Source: Ixodes scapularis
Taxonomy: Eukaryota; Arthropoda; Arachnida; Ixodida; Ixodidae
Length of the DNA: 64,000 nt
Assembly: GCF_016920785.2 (NCBI RefSeq)
Contig: NW_024609836.1
Coordinates: forward strand, 10,880,018 to 10,944,017
Direction of reading: 5' to 3'
Part shown: in pieces, positions 12,394 to 24,252 of the stretch
Layout of the letters: each line of letters starts with the position of its first letter
Numbering within the stretch: position 1 is the stretch's first letter
Program-made: the position numbers and the translations under genes
Notes under the pieces: generated by a model
What the model was told of the DNA's origin: nothing
Databases searched by the model: none
What the model saw: only the letters and a program-made list of their open reading frames with translations

Positions 12394-12709
12394 GTGCACT
12401 TTAATAAATGCCCGTCCGTCCGCTTTCCCGCACAACACTTGGAGAGCCAATCAGCACAACTTACGGAGGCAGCACAGCGAATGACGATGCCGAAACATAT
12501 GTTTAGACCAAAAAACGCAGTCTGAGTTAGTTGTGACATCAATGCAAGCGTGATGTCTTGCATTGCTTGATGTCAGTACTCAGTCTGTGTTTTTTGGTCA
12601 ACGTTTGTTTCGGCATCGTCATTCGCTGAGCTTTCTCCGTAAGTTGCGGTGATTTGATCTCCAAGTGTTGTGCGGGAAAGCAGACGGACGGGCTTTTTTT
12701 AGAGTGTGG
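12394..12709. mobile_element. Palindromic (fold-back) MITE, ~316 bp
   Basis: The two halves are reverse complements around about 12550. GCCCGTCCGTCCGCTTTCCC at 12410 pairs with GGGAAAGCAGACGGACGGGC ending at 12693, and CGATGCCGAAAC pairs with GTTTCGGCATCG. The ends read GTGCACTTTAATAAA and, reversed, CACACTCTAAAAAAA. This resembles the ends of the element at 47741-48131. Non-coding. Confidence 0.7.
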
Positions 12710-14007
12710 GGCAGCGCGGACGCATCGCGGTCAAAAGGCGGAGTGCTTTCGAAGGGAAGGAACCGAAAATGGACGCTTTCGACTCTCTACCAATTATTCT
12801 TGGGGCCCACCAAGCGATATGGGATTAGTATACAGTTTCAGTCTGAAATGATGTATCCCAAAATTCATTTCATGGTCCCCTTTACGGTGAAACAGAACAT
12901 ACTTGACTTCACATCCAGACGGGCCATTCAGAGGGCGTCGTCGAAAGCGCCCCATCGTGGGGTTCGTCGTGTTTCCGTACGCGTTCTATCGTCGCTGAAC
13001 CGATCGTGCGCAGGAAAGACCCCCTTGGTAGCTCGTAGCGTCGGTAACTTTGAAACGAGCATGTGAGCACATCAGCCCAGCTTCCGTTTTCCTCCCAAAG
13101 CCTGGGGCATGTCCGAAGAGCGTTTGTTTGCCTCGTGTACAGGAAGAAGCCTGCCATTGTGTGCGGACGTTTCTCCCACAACGGGCCCTACCTTCGGTGT
13201 TCCTTTCTCAACTTTCCAAGTGAACTCCTTGTTCACTCCTTCTTCGTATTCGCCCTCTCTGCGCACGCTAGCGTACTCACTACCAACTCGCCCAACGACA
13301 AGTCAGCCGAGACTTTTTTTCTTTCTTTTTTTGTGCGATGCGCGATTAGTGGGACCGCTGCTTTACGTTACTCAAAGGGTAGGAAACTCTTTAGGCGCTG
13401 CGCAAACGCCCTGCATCTTGTGCCTGCTCTGGTTTGTAGCCGAGTTTTCTTCTTTTTTGTTTGTTTTTTAATGGTGGGAGGTTGTTTTGTTCGAATATGG
13501 CGGGCTGAGTTCAGTTGCGGAGAACGTCGGTAGGAAAAAAAGGACCAGGTCCTAGGTACGGTACCGGGAACGCGTTCTTTATGTTCCCAGAAAACGAAGT
13601 TCCTCTCTCGTGTCAAAGAGAGTTGCGTAGAAGGTCCGAACGCGAGTGTCGTGGCGGCGTCCCAACTCCCGTGTGCTTTGCTGCGGCTGCAGACCGAGCT
13701 GCAGCGGAAGAGGCGTCTGTCCCAGCCAGCACCGCTGCTCCGATACACCGCCTGGGCGCGACGCTTTTCTCACGTCATCGGGCGGAAATCGGAGGGAACA
13801 CGTTTCAGCACGACAAGGCCCCGGTCCCTGTGTTGCCGAGACGGAAAAGCGCGCGCGTGCACGGCGGACATCCGTAATGCTACGCACGGATCCGTTGTTG
13901 CGGAATCTCTCCCCCGACGCTTTGCTACTCTTTTTCGCCGACGGACATTTAACTGGTTCCCGTGCAATTGTCACTGACGCTGTTCCGCGTGACTTCTTGG
14001 TCGACCT
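12710..14007. other. GC-rich intronic stretch, nothing recognised
   Basis: Between 13500 and 14000 overlapping open frames of 100-130 codons occur in five frames. That is what GC-rich non-coding DNA produces. No domain is recognisable. Confidence 0.3.
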
Positions 14008-14010
14008 TTA

Positions 14011-14216
14011 AGGGTGGTTCACACTGCCCCATTTTCTTAGGTTACGTTACGTCGCGAAATACTACTTTGAAGTCACCGGGACCTCTGCGCTTCATATTAA
14101 GCGAGGCTACCAGTTCAAGGAGAAAACACATCACGCGACATTCGAGACACTAATGTTTCGGTGATTTATACGTAACGTAACTTAACGTAAGAAAATGGGG
14201 CAGTGTGAATGAGCCT
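14011..14216. mobile_element. MITE with TTA target duplication
   Basis: A 206-bp element. The left end AGGGTGGTTCACACTGCCCC and the reversed right end AGGCTCATTCACACTGCCCC share CACACTGCCCCATTTTCTTA. TTA flanks both sides (14008-14010, 14217-14219). Its interior resembles 14393-14575 in inverted orientation (GAAGTCACCGGGAC), indicating a second decayed relative there. PIF/Harbinger-type is likely by analogy. Confidence 0.65.
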
Positions 14217-15334
14217 TTACTCGTATTCGATTGGGAGAAGAAGCTGACATCAAGCAAATCGTTTATTCATTCGTGCCTTCATCCAATAAATACCGACAAC
14301 GCGTTGAGGTATGAGCAAAGAAATAACAAATTAACTCAGCAGCAAAAAAAAAAAAAAATATTGTAAAGCGATTTTTAACATTACAGACAAACATCAGCGT
14401 TTGCTTACGCTTTTTTTTCTTCTTTGCGCTAGGCTATGAGTCGCCGGAACATCTGTGCTTGGAATATCGCGTGCGAAACTACTTTTTGAATTGGTTGCTA
14501 CGCTTTGTACGAATCGCGGATGTCCCGGTGACTTCGGGCGTAAACAAACGTAAGCTCTTGTAACATAGCGCGTAATAAGCAAACGTCTAAAAAACAAATG
14601 AATAAGACATTTTCCGCTGCCCGTTCACATGAAGCCGAAAAAAGTGACATTCCGCCTACACTCAGAATTTTTTTTTAATAAAATCTTTTTAACATTTTGT
14701 TCGACTGACACAAATAATGACGATTTGAATGCGTTTGTGCCTGCAGAAATTGTACGGAGAGGAAGCCTTTTCTTTTGAAGGCTTAAAGGCTCTAAGTTTT
14801 TAATAAGCGAAGAGATGTTAAATAAATGCAACATTCTCTTCAATGTCCTCGTATTCGAGGCTTTGAAGTTTTCTAAATGACCGGTTTGGTAGTGACTGGA
14901 TGAGATATGCCGCCGAGTTTAAACCCAGAAATTCTGTCGATTTTCTTAATCTTTACGGGAAAGCAAAATCAACATATTCCCAGGAGTGAAGAACATACAA
15001 CGTGAAGTGCACGCTGTAGTCACGTACTTCACATTTCCGGTACGTGGTAAGAACAAGTAAAAAAAAAATATATATATATAAAAAAGGCAAAAAAAGGCTA
15101 ATCGGTCGCGATTAGAACGCGAGCTTCCCCAGCGGTGTGGCGAGACCGAAACGATTTTTTTTCTCCTCGTATACCGGAAATTCGGTGATTCAAGATGGCG
15201 GTGCCCGCGCAGAAAAAAAGGTCTGTACACTTCTTTCCCAAAAGTGCCGCCATCTCGAATGTCGTCACTTCTGGCATAGACCAAAACACTGCTTTGCCGT
15301 CGCCACGCCAATAGAAGACATTTAGGATATAACA

Positions 15335-16243
15335 GGGTGATTTCAGATAAGATCGACCAAAGGGTGGCTGGTCGACATTTTTAAATCAACTGATGTTTTT
15401 ATATGACATTGTCTAGTGTCTGGTATAAACGAATCCACACTTAGTTTTGACCAGAAAAAAAATTTGGAGACAAGAAAAATCGTAAGGCAGGGAGAGGTGG
15501 ACAGTTGCAATAACGCGCACTGATGGAGGGGGCAAGTTTGAAAGTGAATAATTAAAACAATAAAATTAGGAGAATTTTAAAACTTTTTACAAACAAACTA
15601 TGGGTACAACTTGCTTGTAATATAAATTAATAATATTCATTAAAAATTTATTTAGTTTTTCTAAAAATTGCCAAACATGCCTGCTCGAACGACAAATGGC
15701 AAACTTTGGAAATCTGTATCTCACGAAATAATTTAATCATTATTACATAACTTGCAGACATTATTTTACTAATATATGGCTATTATTGAAAAAATAAATA
15801 AGGTATCTGAGTGACACAATAGTTACAATATATTTAGGCAAACATGGGAAAAAAATCAAACAAAGAAAAATTCCAATGCGAATAAAAACAAAACACCACC
15901 TTCGATTTTTTTTAAATTTGGGTACCCTGTTATACTCTATTTCGGCATTCATTTCTATTAAAAACATGTTGCATCATTGCACTGTGAAAGAAAAAACAAC
16001 TCCCCAAAGTAGGGTCCTTTTTGAAAGCCTGCACTTAGCAGTGTCCTATACACGAAGTGACTCTGAGTTCCAGTTTCATGAAACTTGCACAAATCTTTTA
16101 TATACATTTATTCAGATGAGGTCATTGATAAAAAGAGCGATCGGTCACACAGTAAAAGGGAGGAGAAACTATATACAGCATTTTACATAAGCGTACAAAG
16201 TGGTATCATATTAGAGACTAATGATTTGAGAAAAGATGATGCA
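15335..16243. repeat. Left terminal inverted repeat of the Sola-like transposon
   Basis: Pairs with ~19911-20803. Matching blocks include GATCGACCAAAGG at the tip, AGTGTCTGGTATRAACGAAT, ATTTGTCGTTCGAGCAGGCA (in complement), TAGGGTCCTTTTT and CGAGAAAAGAT or its variant at the inner edge. A+T-rich and non-coding. Confidence 0.85.
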
Positions 16244-16655
16244 GTGTGAAGTTGTACCTTCCGGTATATTTTACATCTAGAGTAAAATAAATAACTTTAC
16301 TTCCACACACAAAAACAAAGATATAATAGTAAGATATTTAGGTTGGCTGTGTATTTACGATTACAAACAATTTCAGGTGACGGATGCCATAGTGCCTAAC
16401 TGGAGCAGCTTCGATGCTCTCGGTGTATGAATGAATCGTGGCAAGCCGATCTATTTTATCCTGCTCGAGGATAACATTTTGGGATTTTTTTTATAGTGAT
16501 CAGATAAAAATTATTAGTAACCACCAACAAAAACAGTAGGTTAAATACCCCGTGAAGAAAAATGTGATAGATAAGATGTCCCTGCATTCAAAATGAGCAG
16601 TCCTTGGGAAATCAAATTCGGCACTTTACGCTAAGGTTTTCCTCGCTGTACCCAT

Positions 16656-18630
16656 TTAATACAGTTGCTTCCAAGCAGATCCGACTGTCCGTGCTACATA
16701 TACGTCACAGGTCCCTTCTGTTGATGACTTGCTGAGCCGCCACGCGTGCCAAGACTGAATGCCAGGGAAGGCGCGCACCGTCAGCCACTCTTCTTTTTTT
16801 TGTTCACGATACCGAACAACCTCATTTTCGTCCAGATTTACAAGATGCACGCCTTTCAGTTTCTTTGATAGAACGCTCACCATTGTCCCGGCCGTCTGAA
16901 TTGCGCTTACTGAACGTTCTCTCAGGTTGTTCAGCGTGGCCTGGTGCTTCACGAGTCCGCCAACTCCGTCACATGCATTTTTCCCATGTCCAGATGCAGA
17001 AAATAACCACTGGGCTTGTGGGCAATCGTCCTTTGCAAATTGGTGAAGCTGGTAGCGATTCTTGAAATGACTGGCGGCGCCGTCACTTACGTACGTCACG
17101 TACGAGTATACCGCAACGTTGTCTTCAACCCACTCCTTCACTTTTTCTAGAGCCAAGCAAGCGTGAGCGGCGTCGTGACACAGGTCCTCACTGATGATGG
17201 CAAAGCTGTTTGTAGATTTTCTTGTCGTCACTACACATGTAAATATCGAAACTTGTTTTTTTTTTCCAGTGATATGCTTGCACTTCGTCAGGAAGCACGA
17301 TGGTCCAGTTTTCAGCAAAGTCAAAATGAAAGACAATGCTCCCGCGTTGCATGCACTGTTTTTCATCGTAGATCGCTTTACCTTGCGTTTGCCGGATATG
17401 GTTGTGAAGTACCCAACTTCCAACCGTCACTTGGATGACTTTTAGGAAAGTCTCAGGTTCCAAAGTTTTTTTCACAAGGTCGCCGGACTCCCATGTTGCA
17501 AGCACAATCTCTTCATCCTCCGGGATATCAAGTTCCTGGAGTGTAAGAAACTGGCCTTTTGGGCAGTGATCACAGTCTCCTTGAAGGCACAGTTCTGTTG
17601 CTGGGTCGCACAGAAATGCCGAGTTCATTTCACCAGTGTTGAATGTTGAGCCTGTAACGTTCTCTAGAGCGGCAATACAAAGATAATAATTGGCGCAGCG
17701 CACACAAACGCACACTTCCTGGTGTGGAATACATTGGACCCACCTAGGGCGCAACGAATAAAATTTCGTTAGCCCAACGCCGGAATCGGGATGCTTGTCT
17801 TTGTATATACGGAAGGCCTCTCGTATTGAGCGTGTCATGAAGCGCTTTGGCACGAACGTTTTCTCTCCGTTGAGCATGACAGAGAGGACGTCCTTCTGGT
17901 TGGGACTTTGGCGCGAACATTGTAGCTCGTCTTTCGTGAAGTACTCTAGGGCAGCAGACAGGTTCTCAGGGCTCACCTTGCACCTCGTGTAAGGATCCGG
18001 CTCATACCACACGCCATGCTTTTCCTTGAGTTTTCGGGATTTACTGATGAGGTACATTGTGGCCTGTGGAATCATCTTTTGAACCTCATTCTTCGTCAGT
18101 GTTGACGGCAGGAGTGTAAGCAGTTGACAACGTTCCCGGAGAGAGGTGGCGGTTTCAAAGGCCTGCCGAAAGTTGTCCACCCACTCAGTGCATGTGGAGC
18201 ATGTTGGTTCGGACGACCCCGATGGTGCGTCCCTGTCGTACGCAATACGTAGCCTTGAGCGTATATTCTTGACAGCAACCTGCTCCAGTTCTGTCTGCTT
18301 TCTCTTGACATAGGCAGGCCTGTCCCGACTTCTTACGACGCTTGGTTGTCTCAGCGGCGACACATCTGTAGGTAGTATGCTGCGATTTAGATCTTCAATT
18401 GCTTCTTCAGCTGGCACAAATATGTCAGGGCACTGCTCTGAGCTTCGCATCGAGATCTCCTTAGTGATGTGCATGAAGCAATGGTAGCACAGGTAGTCCG
18501 TCGCTCTCACTTTGGTGGAACAGTCAGGCGGAAGAATTTGCTTCAACGAGTTTAGGTCCAACTCGCCAACACTTCGAAAATTCCGCTGCTTTGGTATAGT
18601 CTTTTTTGTGTTTGCAAAAGTAATCTGCAC
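16656..18630 (-). pseudogene. DDD-type transposase (Sola-like), one frameshift
   Basis: Two - strand frames form one protein of roughly 700 residues. The upstream frame (18630 to 17188, 480 codons) has a possible zinc-binding cluster (Cys37, Cys48, Cys51, His54), a Cys-rich middle and, near its end, HFDFAEN with a candidate first catalytic Asp (~437). The reading then shifts at a run of T on the + strand (about 17255-17266). The downstream frame (real coding from about 17265 to 16656) carries SDGAASHFKN (Asp114 of that frame) and GKNACDGVGG (Asp152), the other two acidic residues. After the shift point the upstream frame soon stops and the alternative frame continues the family-like sequence. 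The shift sits in a homopolymer, so a base-calling error is possible. A possible extra 5' exon lies at 18660-18835, because a TGTGCAG acceptor precedes the ORF start. The gene is alone between the TIRs. Confidence 0.75.
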
Positions 18631-18835
18631 AAAACACTCGTTCGGAGCTCCAGGACGTCTTCATAATGTATACATAAATAATAGAAATTGAACCCCAACT
18701 GATGGCATATAATTGCCAAGTGAAAGAACTACTGGGTGCACAAGTGACAAGTCCGAGGCTGAGGAGCTCACTCACTGCAAACGTACATTTGAAAAGAGAG
18801 GTCACAACTGAGGCTGTCGGCAAAGCTTGATCCAC

Positions 18836-19735
18836 GTCAAAGGAAGAAAGAGGGAAAGTCTCCAGACAAAAAATTGTGGTCAGCGGCCTTCGAAAAAGAC
18901 TTTCCGGGATCGCACTGTCGTCCCTCCACGCGCTGATATGAAAGCACCCGAGCTTCTACCACGTGGTTCATGACACAGCCTGAGCCATGTCGGCGACCGG
19001 TTCGCGAGGGGTTGGCGGTGGGGTTACGTTGATGGTCACTCGGATTAGCCCTTGCTGTACTGGGCTACCGCCTGCAGTGCCTTATCGCCGGCTGGTGTCA
19101 ACAACGAGAACACACACACCCTGTCTACACCAAAACTACAAGCGTTCACCGCACACGCGTCGCCGCCGCTTTTAAGCTTTTGTGAAATTGCTTTCTTTTG
19201 CCGCGGAGAACCGCCTTATCTTAACTACGCGCCTGAAATCCTTCCAGGCGGGCGTACACAATATCAAGCGTTTCGAGAAATGCCCGTGGAGTAGAACTAT
19301 GGGAAAATTCGGAGCCCGCGATGTCGATATCGTCGCCGTTGTGTTAGTACGCCGCGTCGCGTACTGCAGTCCCCCGTTGGGGGAGGGGGGGGGGGGCGGT
19401 CTTACTACGATAACATGGCGACAGCGTTTACACTCTATGTATTTACGCGAGGCTCGAGTATTTGGGGATAATGCTGCCGGTTGGTGTGCCCCTTTGTGCC
19501 TGATATTATCGCCCGTGACGCCAGCGAGTGAGATGGCGACAGGCATGACTGCTCAGTAAACAGGCGTCGGCGGCCATGTTTTGCTGGTTGAAGCCAACCC
19601 CCTTGTCCTTGACAGCGAGCGGGGAAATGCGAAAAAAAGATTGTATCGGCCGTTTTGCCAGAACTAGCGACGAGTGTCGTCTGCGGTTTCCGGCAACTAT
19701 TTTGCCATAATCGTGAGCTTAGCGAGGAAATGATT
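18836..19735 (-). promoter_or_regulatory. GC-rich segment upstream of the transposase
   Basis: It lies inside the transposon, upstream of the transposase ORF. It is CpG-rich, with a G run (19380-19397) and a GCCGCCATG... block (about 19567), in contrast to the A+T-rich TIRs. This would suit a promoter or 5' exon for the - strand gene. A - strand frame at 19172-19546 has no recognisable domain. Confidence 0.4.
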
Positions 19736-19910
19736 TTTGCTAGCCACAGAACACTACCACGCAGAAAGGGAATGCTTGAGCATGTTTTTGTTCTGGATAT
19801 ATATCAGGGATATATATGAGAGAGAGAGAGAGATGAAGGTAGAGCGGAAGAGGGAATAGCATATAGTGTCGCAGGAGAATAAAGTAAACAAAGTTCCTAG
19901 TGGCCGATGG

Positions 19911-20803
19911 CTGCATGATCTTTTCTCGGATCACTAGTCCGTAATATGATACCTCTTTGTACACAGTAGTTTCTCCTTAATTTAAGTGTGTGAACGATTT
20001 CTTTAGTTATCATTGGCCTCATCTGAATAAAAATATATAAAAGATGTGTGTTGGTTTCATGAAACTGGAACTCAGAGTCAGTTCTTGTATAAAACACTGC
20101 TAAGTGTAGGCTTTGAAAAAGGACCCTACTTTGGGGAGTTGTATCTTCTTTCTCAATAAAATGATGCAACATGTTTTTAATAGAAATGAATGCCGAAATA
20201 GAGTATAACAGGTTACCTAAATTTAAAAAAAAATCGAGGGTGGTGTTTTTTTTTTATTCGCATCGGAATTTTTCTTTGTTTGCTTTTTTTTCCATGTTTG
20301 ACTAAATATATCCTAACTATTGTATCACACAGATACCTTAGTTATTTTTTAAATATTAGCTATATATTAGTAGAATAATATCTGCAAATTATATCATAAT
20401 GATTAAATTATTTCATGAGATACAGACCTCCAAAGTTTGCCATTTGTCGTTCGAGCAGGCATGTTTGTCAATTTTTAGAAAAATAAATAAATTTTAAATA
20501 AATATGATTACTTTATATTACAAGCAAGCTATACCCATAGTTTGCGCCTAAGACGTATTAGAGTTCTCCTAATGTTATCGCTTTAGTTATTCACTCTCAA
20601 ACGGGCCCCCTCCACCAGTGCGCGTTAATGCAACTGTCCACCACCTCATGCCTTACGATTTTTCCTGTCCCCAAGTATTTTTTCTAGTCAAAACTAAGTT
20701 TGAATTCGTTCATACCAGACACTAGACAATAACATATAAAAACATCAGTTGATTTGAAAATGTCGACTAGCCATCCTTTGGTCGATCTTATCTGAAATCA
20801 CCC
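19911..20803. repeat. Right terminal inverted repeat of the Sola-like transposon
   Basis: Reverse complement of 15335-16243 with substitutions and small indels. It ends in CACCC at 20803 followed by the AACA duplication. Confidence 0.85.
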
Positions 20804-20807
20804 AACA

Positions 20808-22488
20808 TAGCCTCCTCTGATATAATCGTAACCGTCAGAGAATCTTCTTTTGCCTGCTCTTTTTTTTTTTTTAATACTTACTGATTATATTTTTTCGTCG
20901 CCCATACCGCATAAGCCAATTAGGTGGCTGGGGACGAGAGTACACGAAAAGAGGTCTATCCTCGTTTGCACCTCAAGCAACGAAGTAAAAAGTAAATAAG
21001 AAAAAAAAAGAACGTCCGGTTCCCCTTCGTGGACTATTACTAATTCTTCCTTTACGTAGAGTTGGGATGTTCATGACTCGTACTGGCTCTAGTCCGGCCC
21101 AGGTATACTTGCACCGACCGCCACTGATTGAGAAGCTTCTTTGTCGCTGTGAAATCGCGATGGTAAAAGGGGGCTATTTCTTTCAGTCTTGCCTTCACGC
21201 AGCTCGATGACGTAATTGTGGCAGTCAAAGCCACGCGCCTGCCGACGGTCGAGCGCGGCTTATAGGCGGGACACGAGAACTGCGCTTATAGGCGGGACAC
21301 GAGAACTTCGGCTCGTCATAAACAGTGCCTCGGCGGACACTCGGGTAGTGGCTCGTGTCCGACCATTGCGGTGATGAGAATAGCCGAACTTGTAATGGCG
21401 AATTCGGGTGGTCAATCGCCGGCGAGCTCACGCCGGCGGCACAGGCAACGAAAACCGCGCCAGCGGCGCACCACGTGACCCTCTCCACCCGAACACAAAG
21501 CGCCTGCAACTGGCGTTTTCGTCTGCCTGGGTCGCGCGTGAACTTCGTTAACTTCTTCCTCGATTATTTTATGATATAATAGGCACGCTGTAGGCATCAG
21601 CAACATATATTCGGACTCTGAGATGTGGGTAAACAAATTATAATATATTTTCTTTAGATTCTCGAAGAACTGTTGCCATCTTTCAAGGATCCTAGAAGGC
21701 TCACCAGCGTCGCCATTTTATATTCCATTTTCTTGTTATTACCTTTTTGCTGGAATCCTCAGCATTTTGATTTGACCCAGCCCTCTAAAATAGTAATGCG
21801 CGTTCAAGTGTCGAGCTGCAGCACTATCAATACATTTTTTACAGCGGTGTAATAACACGCAGTGTCCCATAGGAAACTGATCTTGCGGAAGCTTCCTTTA
21901 AAATATTTTATCTTTATCTCCGTTGTTTTTGCTGTCTTTCTCGGACCACAGAGGGGTGTCTGTCTCAATGGCTTCATTTTCTACTCGAATCCGCTATCGG
22001 CGACCATTGTTTCGTTTGGTTCCCTTTCCCGATTCGGATATGACGATACCGGATACAGTCTGGCAGACAAGCTGCCCGACCTCTTGGAGCTCGGGCAAAA
22101 ATTGTGCCGGTAAATTGCCAGCACACGCCTGAGAAGTGCCACCCGAACGGCGCGCACTCGCCAGCCTTTGACCACGCGAACGCCCTTGGCGGAGATATGG
22201 CAAAATATTTTGCCGGGAAATGACCACGCGAATTCGCCATAACAATGCCTGGAGCTCAGCGCGCGTTTTCCACTTTGCCAACTCGTGGCTATGAATAACG
22301 TTGGCAGTTTGTTCTGGCTCCGAGTTGAGGACGATCCTCATACTTCTCGAATTTTTTCGGCCTCTGCCATTGCCTGGAAATAAAATAACTAAGGCACGTT
22401 TATTCGTTACGCACACCTTTGAAACGCCAAAAGCCTCTCTTCTTTCTCAGACAACCACATCTTGTAAGAACTACTTGGCGCGGTGTAT
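20808..22488. other. Intronic stretch with one short tandem repeat
   Basis: CTTATAGGCGGGACACGAGA is repeated in tandem, about 28 bp apart, at 21258-21309. A diverged pair around GCCAGCACACGCC and GGCAAAATATTTTGCC lies at 22080-22220. No coding family is seen. Confidence 0.35.
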
Positions 22489-23851
22489 GAACAATGCAGA
22501 CTTGTTACTCAAAATACTGCATTTTAAATACTTTTTGAAGTATCTTGGGTATCTTGCAGATACTTTTGATCGAGAGTATTTGGTACTCTACTTTAATTAC
22601 AATTCCGAGTATCTTGTACTCTTTATCTTAAATATATTTTTGACATCCCGCCATTTTTCGAGTTTTTCGGTATGAAGTGGTGTGGGCGTGGCACGAGCAA
22701 ACGTGAACATTCTTTAGAGAAACCGAATCCTGTTGCTAGCTCCGATTAGCTACGGTGACTTTGATTGAGCTTGTGGAAACATCGCTTTTTTTTTCCGATT
22801 GTGACTCATATTTCAGCCCAAAGTTTGTACAATGAAGGTTTCCCCCTTGCCTTCCCTTTTGTTTCCATAGAGTTTCTCTTAAAAAAAAAAACTTCAAACA
22901 AAAGGTGTGGTTTTGCGGAAGTAAAGATGCCACCCTGAGCGCAACGCAGACCGGGAAACGACCTACGTCAACAATGCAAACTGGAGTGTTAAGAAAATAA
23001 CAAAATAGAAGAAATTGGGAAGTGGACACTCACACGCACAAAAAAACGCGACATTTTTGTTTTGCTTTCTGTATATTTGACCCCGCCAGGGCAAAACGTC
23101 GAGATTTTCTTTTGTTTCTTTTCTTTTTGTCGCCAGTCCATCACCTATTGCTCTTGCGAACACTGTCTGTAAGCGAACATTGATAAGCAGAGAACAGTAC
23201 AGGAAACGAACTACGAGCTGGATGACCTCCCAAAATGCCAACAAAGTGTCCCCCAACGTTGAGTGCCCTTCTGAACGCAACCTACTTGAAGAAGGTGCGA
23301 GCACAGCCGTGGCTGTTATGTGGGTTCTCTTTGTTATCCATTTAATCATAGCCGTATCCCAAGTTCGTTTATAGTGAACTCCCCATATAGGGAATATAGA
23401 TTGTAGTTAAACGATGCGTCTAAGGTGCGCCGCAGGACGTGATATTCAGCGATGACACTATTGGCGAGGCGCTCTGACTCGTTTGTCACCCCACACCTCG
23501 GTGTTTACCCAACATAGAGCCTGCGCACATGTGCACAGGCCTTGTGGGCATGTTCGTGTCATCTTTTTTAATAGAGCGCGGGGCACAGTGTAATGGAAAG
23601 ATACCAACAATTAGTGAAGTGACGTTAAAGTGCCGGATCTCTCCCGAAAGCAGTCGTCAGAGGATGCGAGCTTGACCCACTTGCACTGGCGCTTTTGTGC
23701 TGAGCTGGGCACCAGGCATGCTGCATTGTTCATGCAGGCCGGAGTGGTAACAAAAGAGCCTCTCCTCTCCCAGTCACCGGAGAACACGAACTCCAACCGA
23801 ACGCTGACGCCGCGTTCGGTTATGTCAGCCGAGCTTTGAGTCATTGTATTT

Positions 23852-23964
23852 CATGATGTAGAATACCCGAGACAGTGGGAAAAGCTGGGAAACTTGGTCG
23901 AACAAAAAAGACAGGGGGAAAGAACGTCTCAAACTTTTACCACAGTCTCGGGTATTCTACATCA
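23852..23964. mobile_element. Small inverted-repeat element inside the hAT-like element
   Basis: ATGATGTAGAATACCCGAGA at about 23852 pairs with TCTCGGGTATTCTACATC ending at about 23964. The ~115-bp unit is non-coding and looks like a minimal MITE or hairpin. Confidence 0.55.
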
Positions 23965-24159
23965 CGATCAGCTTCCACCAGCTCGCCTGCGCACTCACTG
24001 TTTTTTCACTGTATTTGTTGTCCCCATCCACGTAGTTCTAGAGCTAACCGCTTGGGGCGCCACGGTCTGATCTCCTCCCCAATAGCTACAGCGACCTCTT
24101 TCTTGTTGTCCCGGAAACGTTTTGTAGCGTCTGTCAGTGATATTTCCACGCGTGTTGCC

Positions 24160-24252
24160 GAGCGAGCGCGTGGCCGAATGGTTACCGCGTTTGGTTCTCA
24201 TGCGGAGGCTCTCGCGCGGGCAGGCTCCGGGTTCGATGCCAGGGAGCGGAGT
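24160..24252 (+). repeat. tRNA-like repeat (SINE head or decayed tRNA)
   Basis: It contains an A-box-like TGGCCGAATGGTTA (24171-24184), a long variable-arm-like stretch and a B box, GGTTCGATGCC (about 24231-24241), in the layout of a class II (Ser/Leu-like) tRNA. The would-be acceptor strands (GAGCGCG and GAGCGGA) do not pair and the anticodon loop is not 7 nt. I therefore call it a tRNA-derived repeat rather than a working gene. Confidence 0.45.

Larger units (their letters stand above)
15335..20803 (-). mobile_element. Long-TIR DNA transposon, Sola-like (5,469 bp)
   Basis: The ends GGGTGATTTCAGATAAGATC (15335) and its complement (ending 20803) start inverted repeats of about 0.9 kb (15335 to ~16243 and ~19911 to 20803), visibly diverged by roughly one base in eight. 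AACA stands just outside both ends (15331-15334, 20804-20807), a 4-bp target duplication. Between the repeats lies a transposase gene on the - strand, and upstream of it a GC-rich segment that may be its promoter. Long TIRs beginning with GRG, a 4-bp duplication and a DDD-type transposase fit the Sola superfamily as I know it; the superfamily call is inference, while the element boundaries are seen directly. Confidence 0.85.

Noticed and set aside
13063..14011. Cluster of 100-156-codon frames on both strands
   Set aside because: Five overlapping frames in one GC-rich stretch indicate absence of stops, not a gene.
24160..24252. Functional tRNA gene
   Set aside because: A and B boxes are good, but the acceptor arms do not pair and the anticodon loop has the wrong size.
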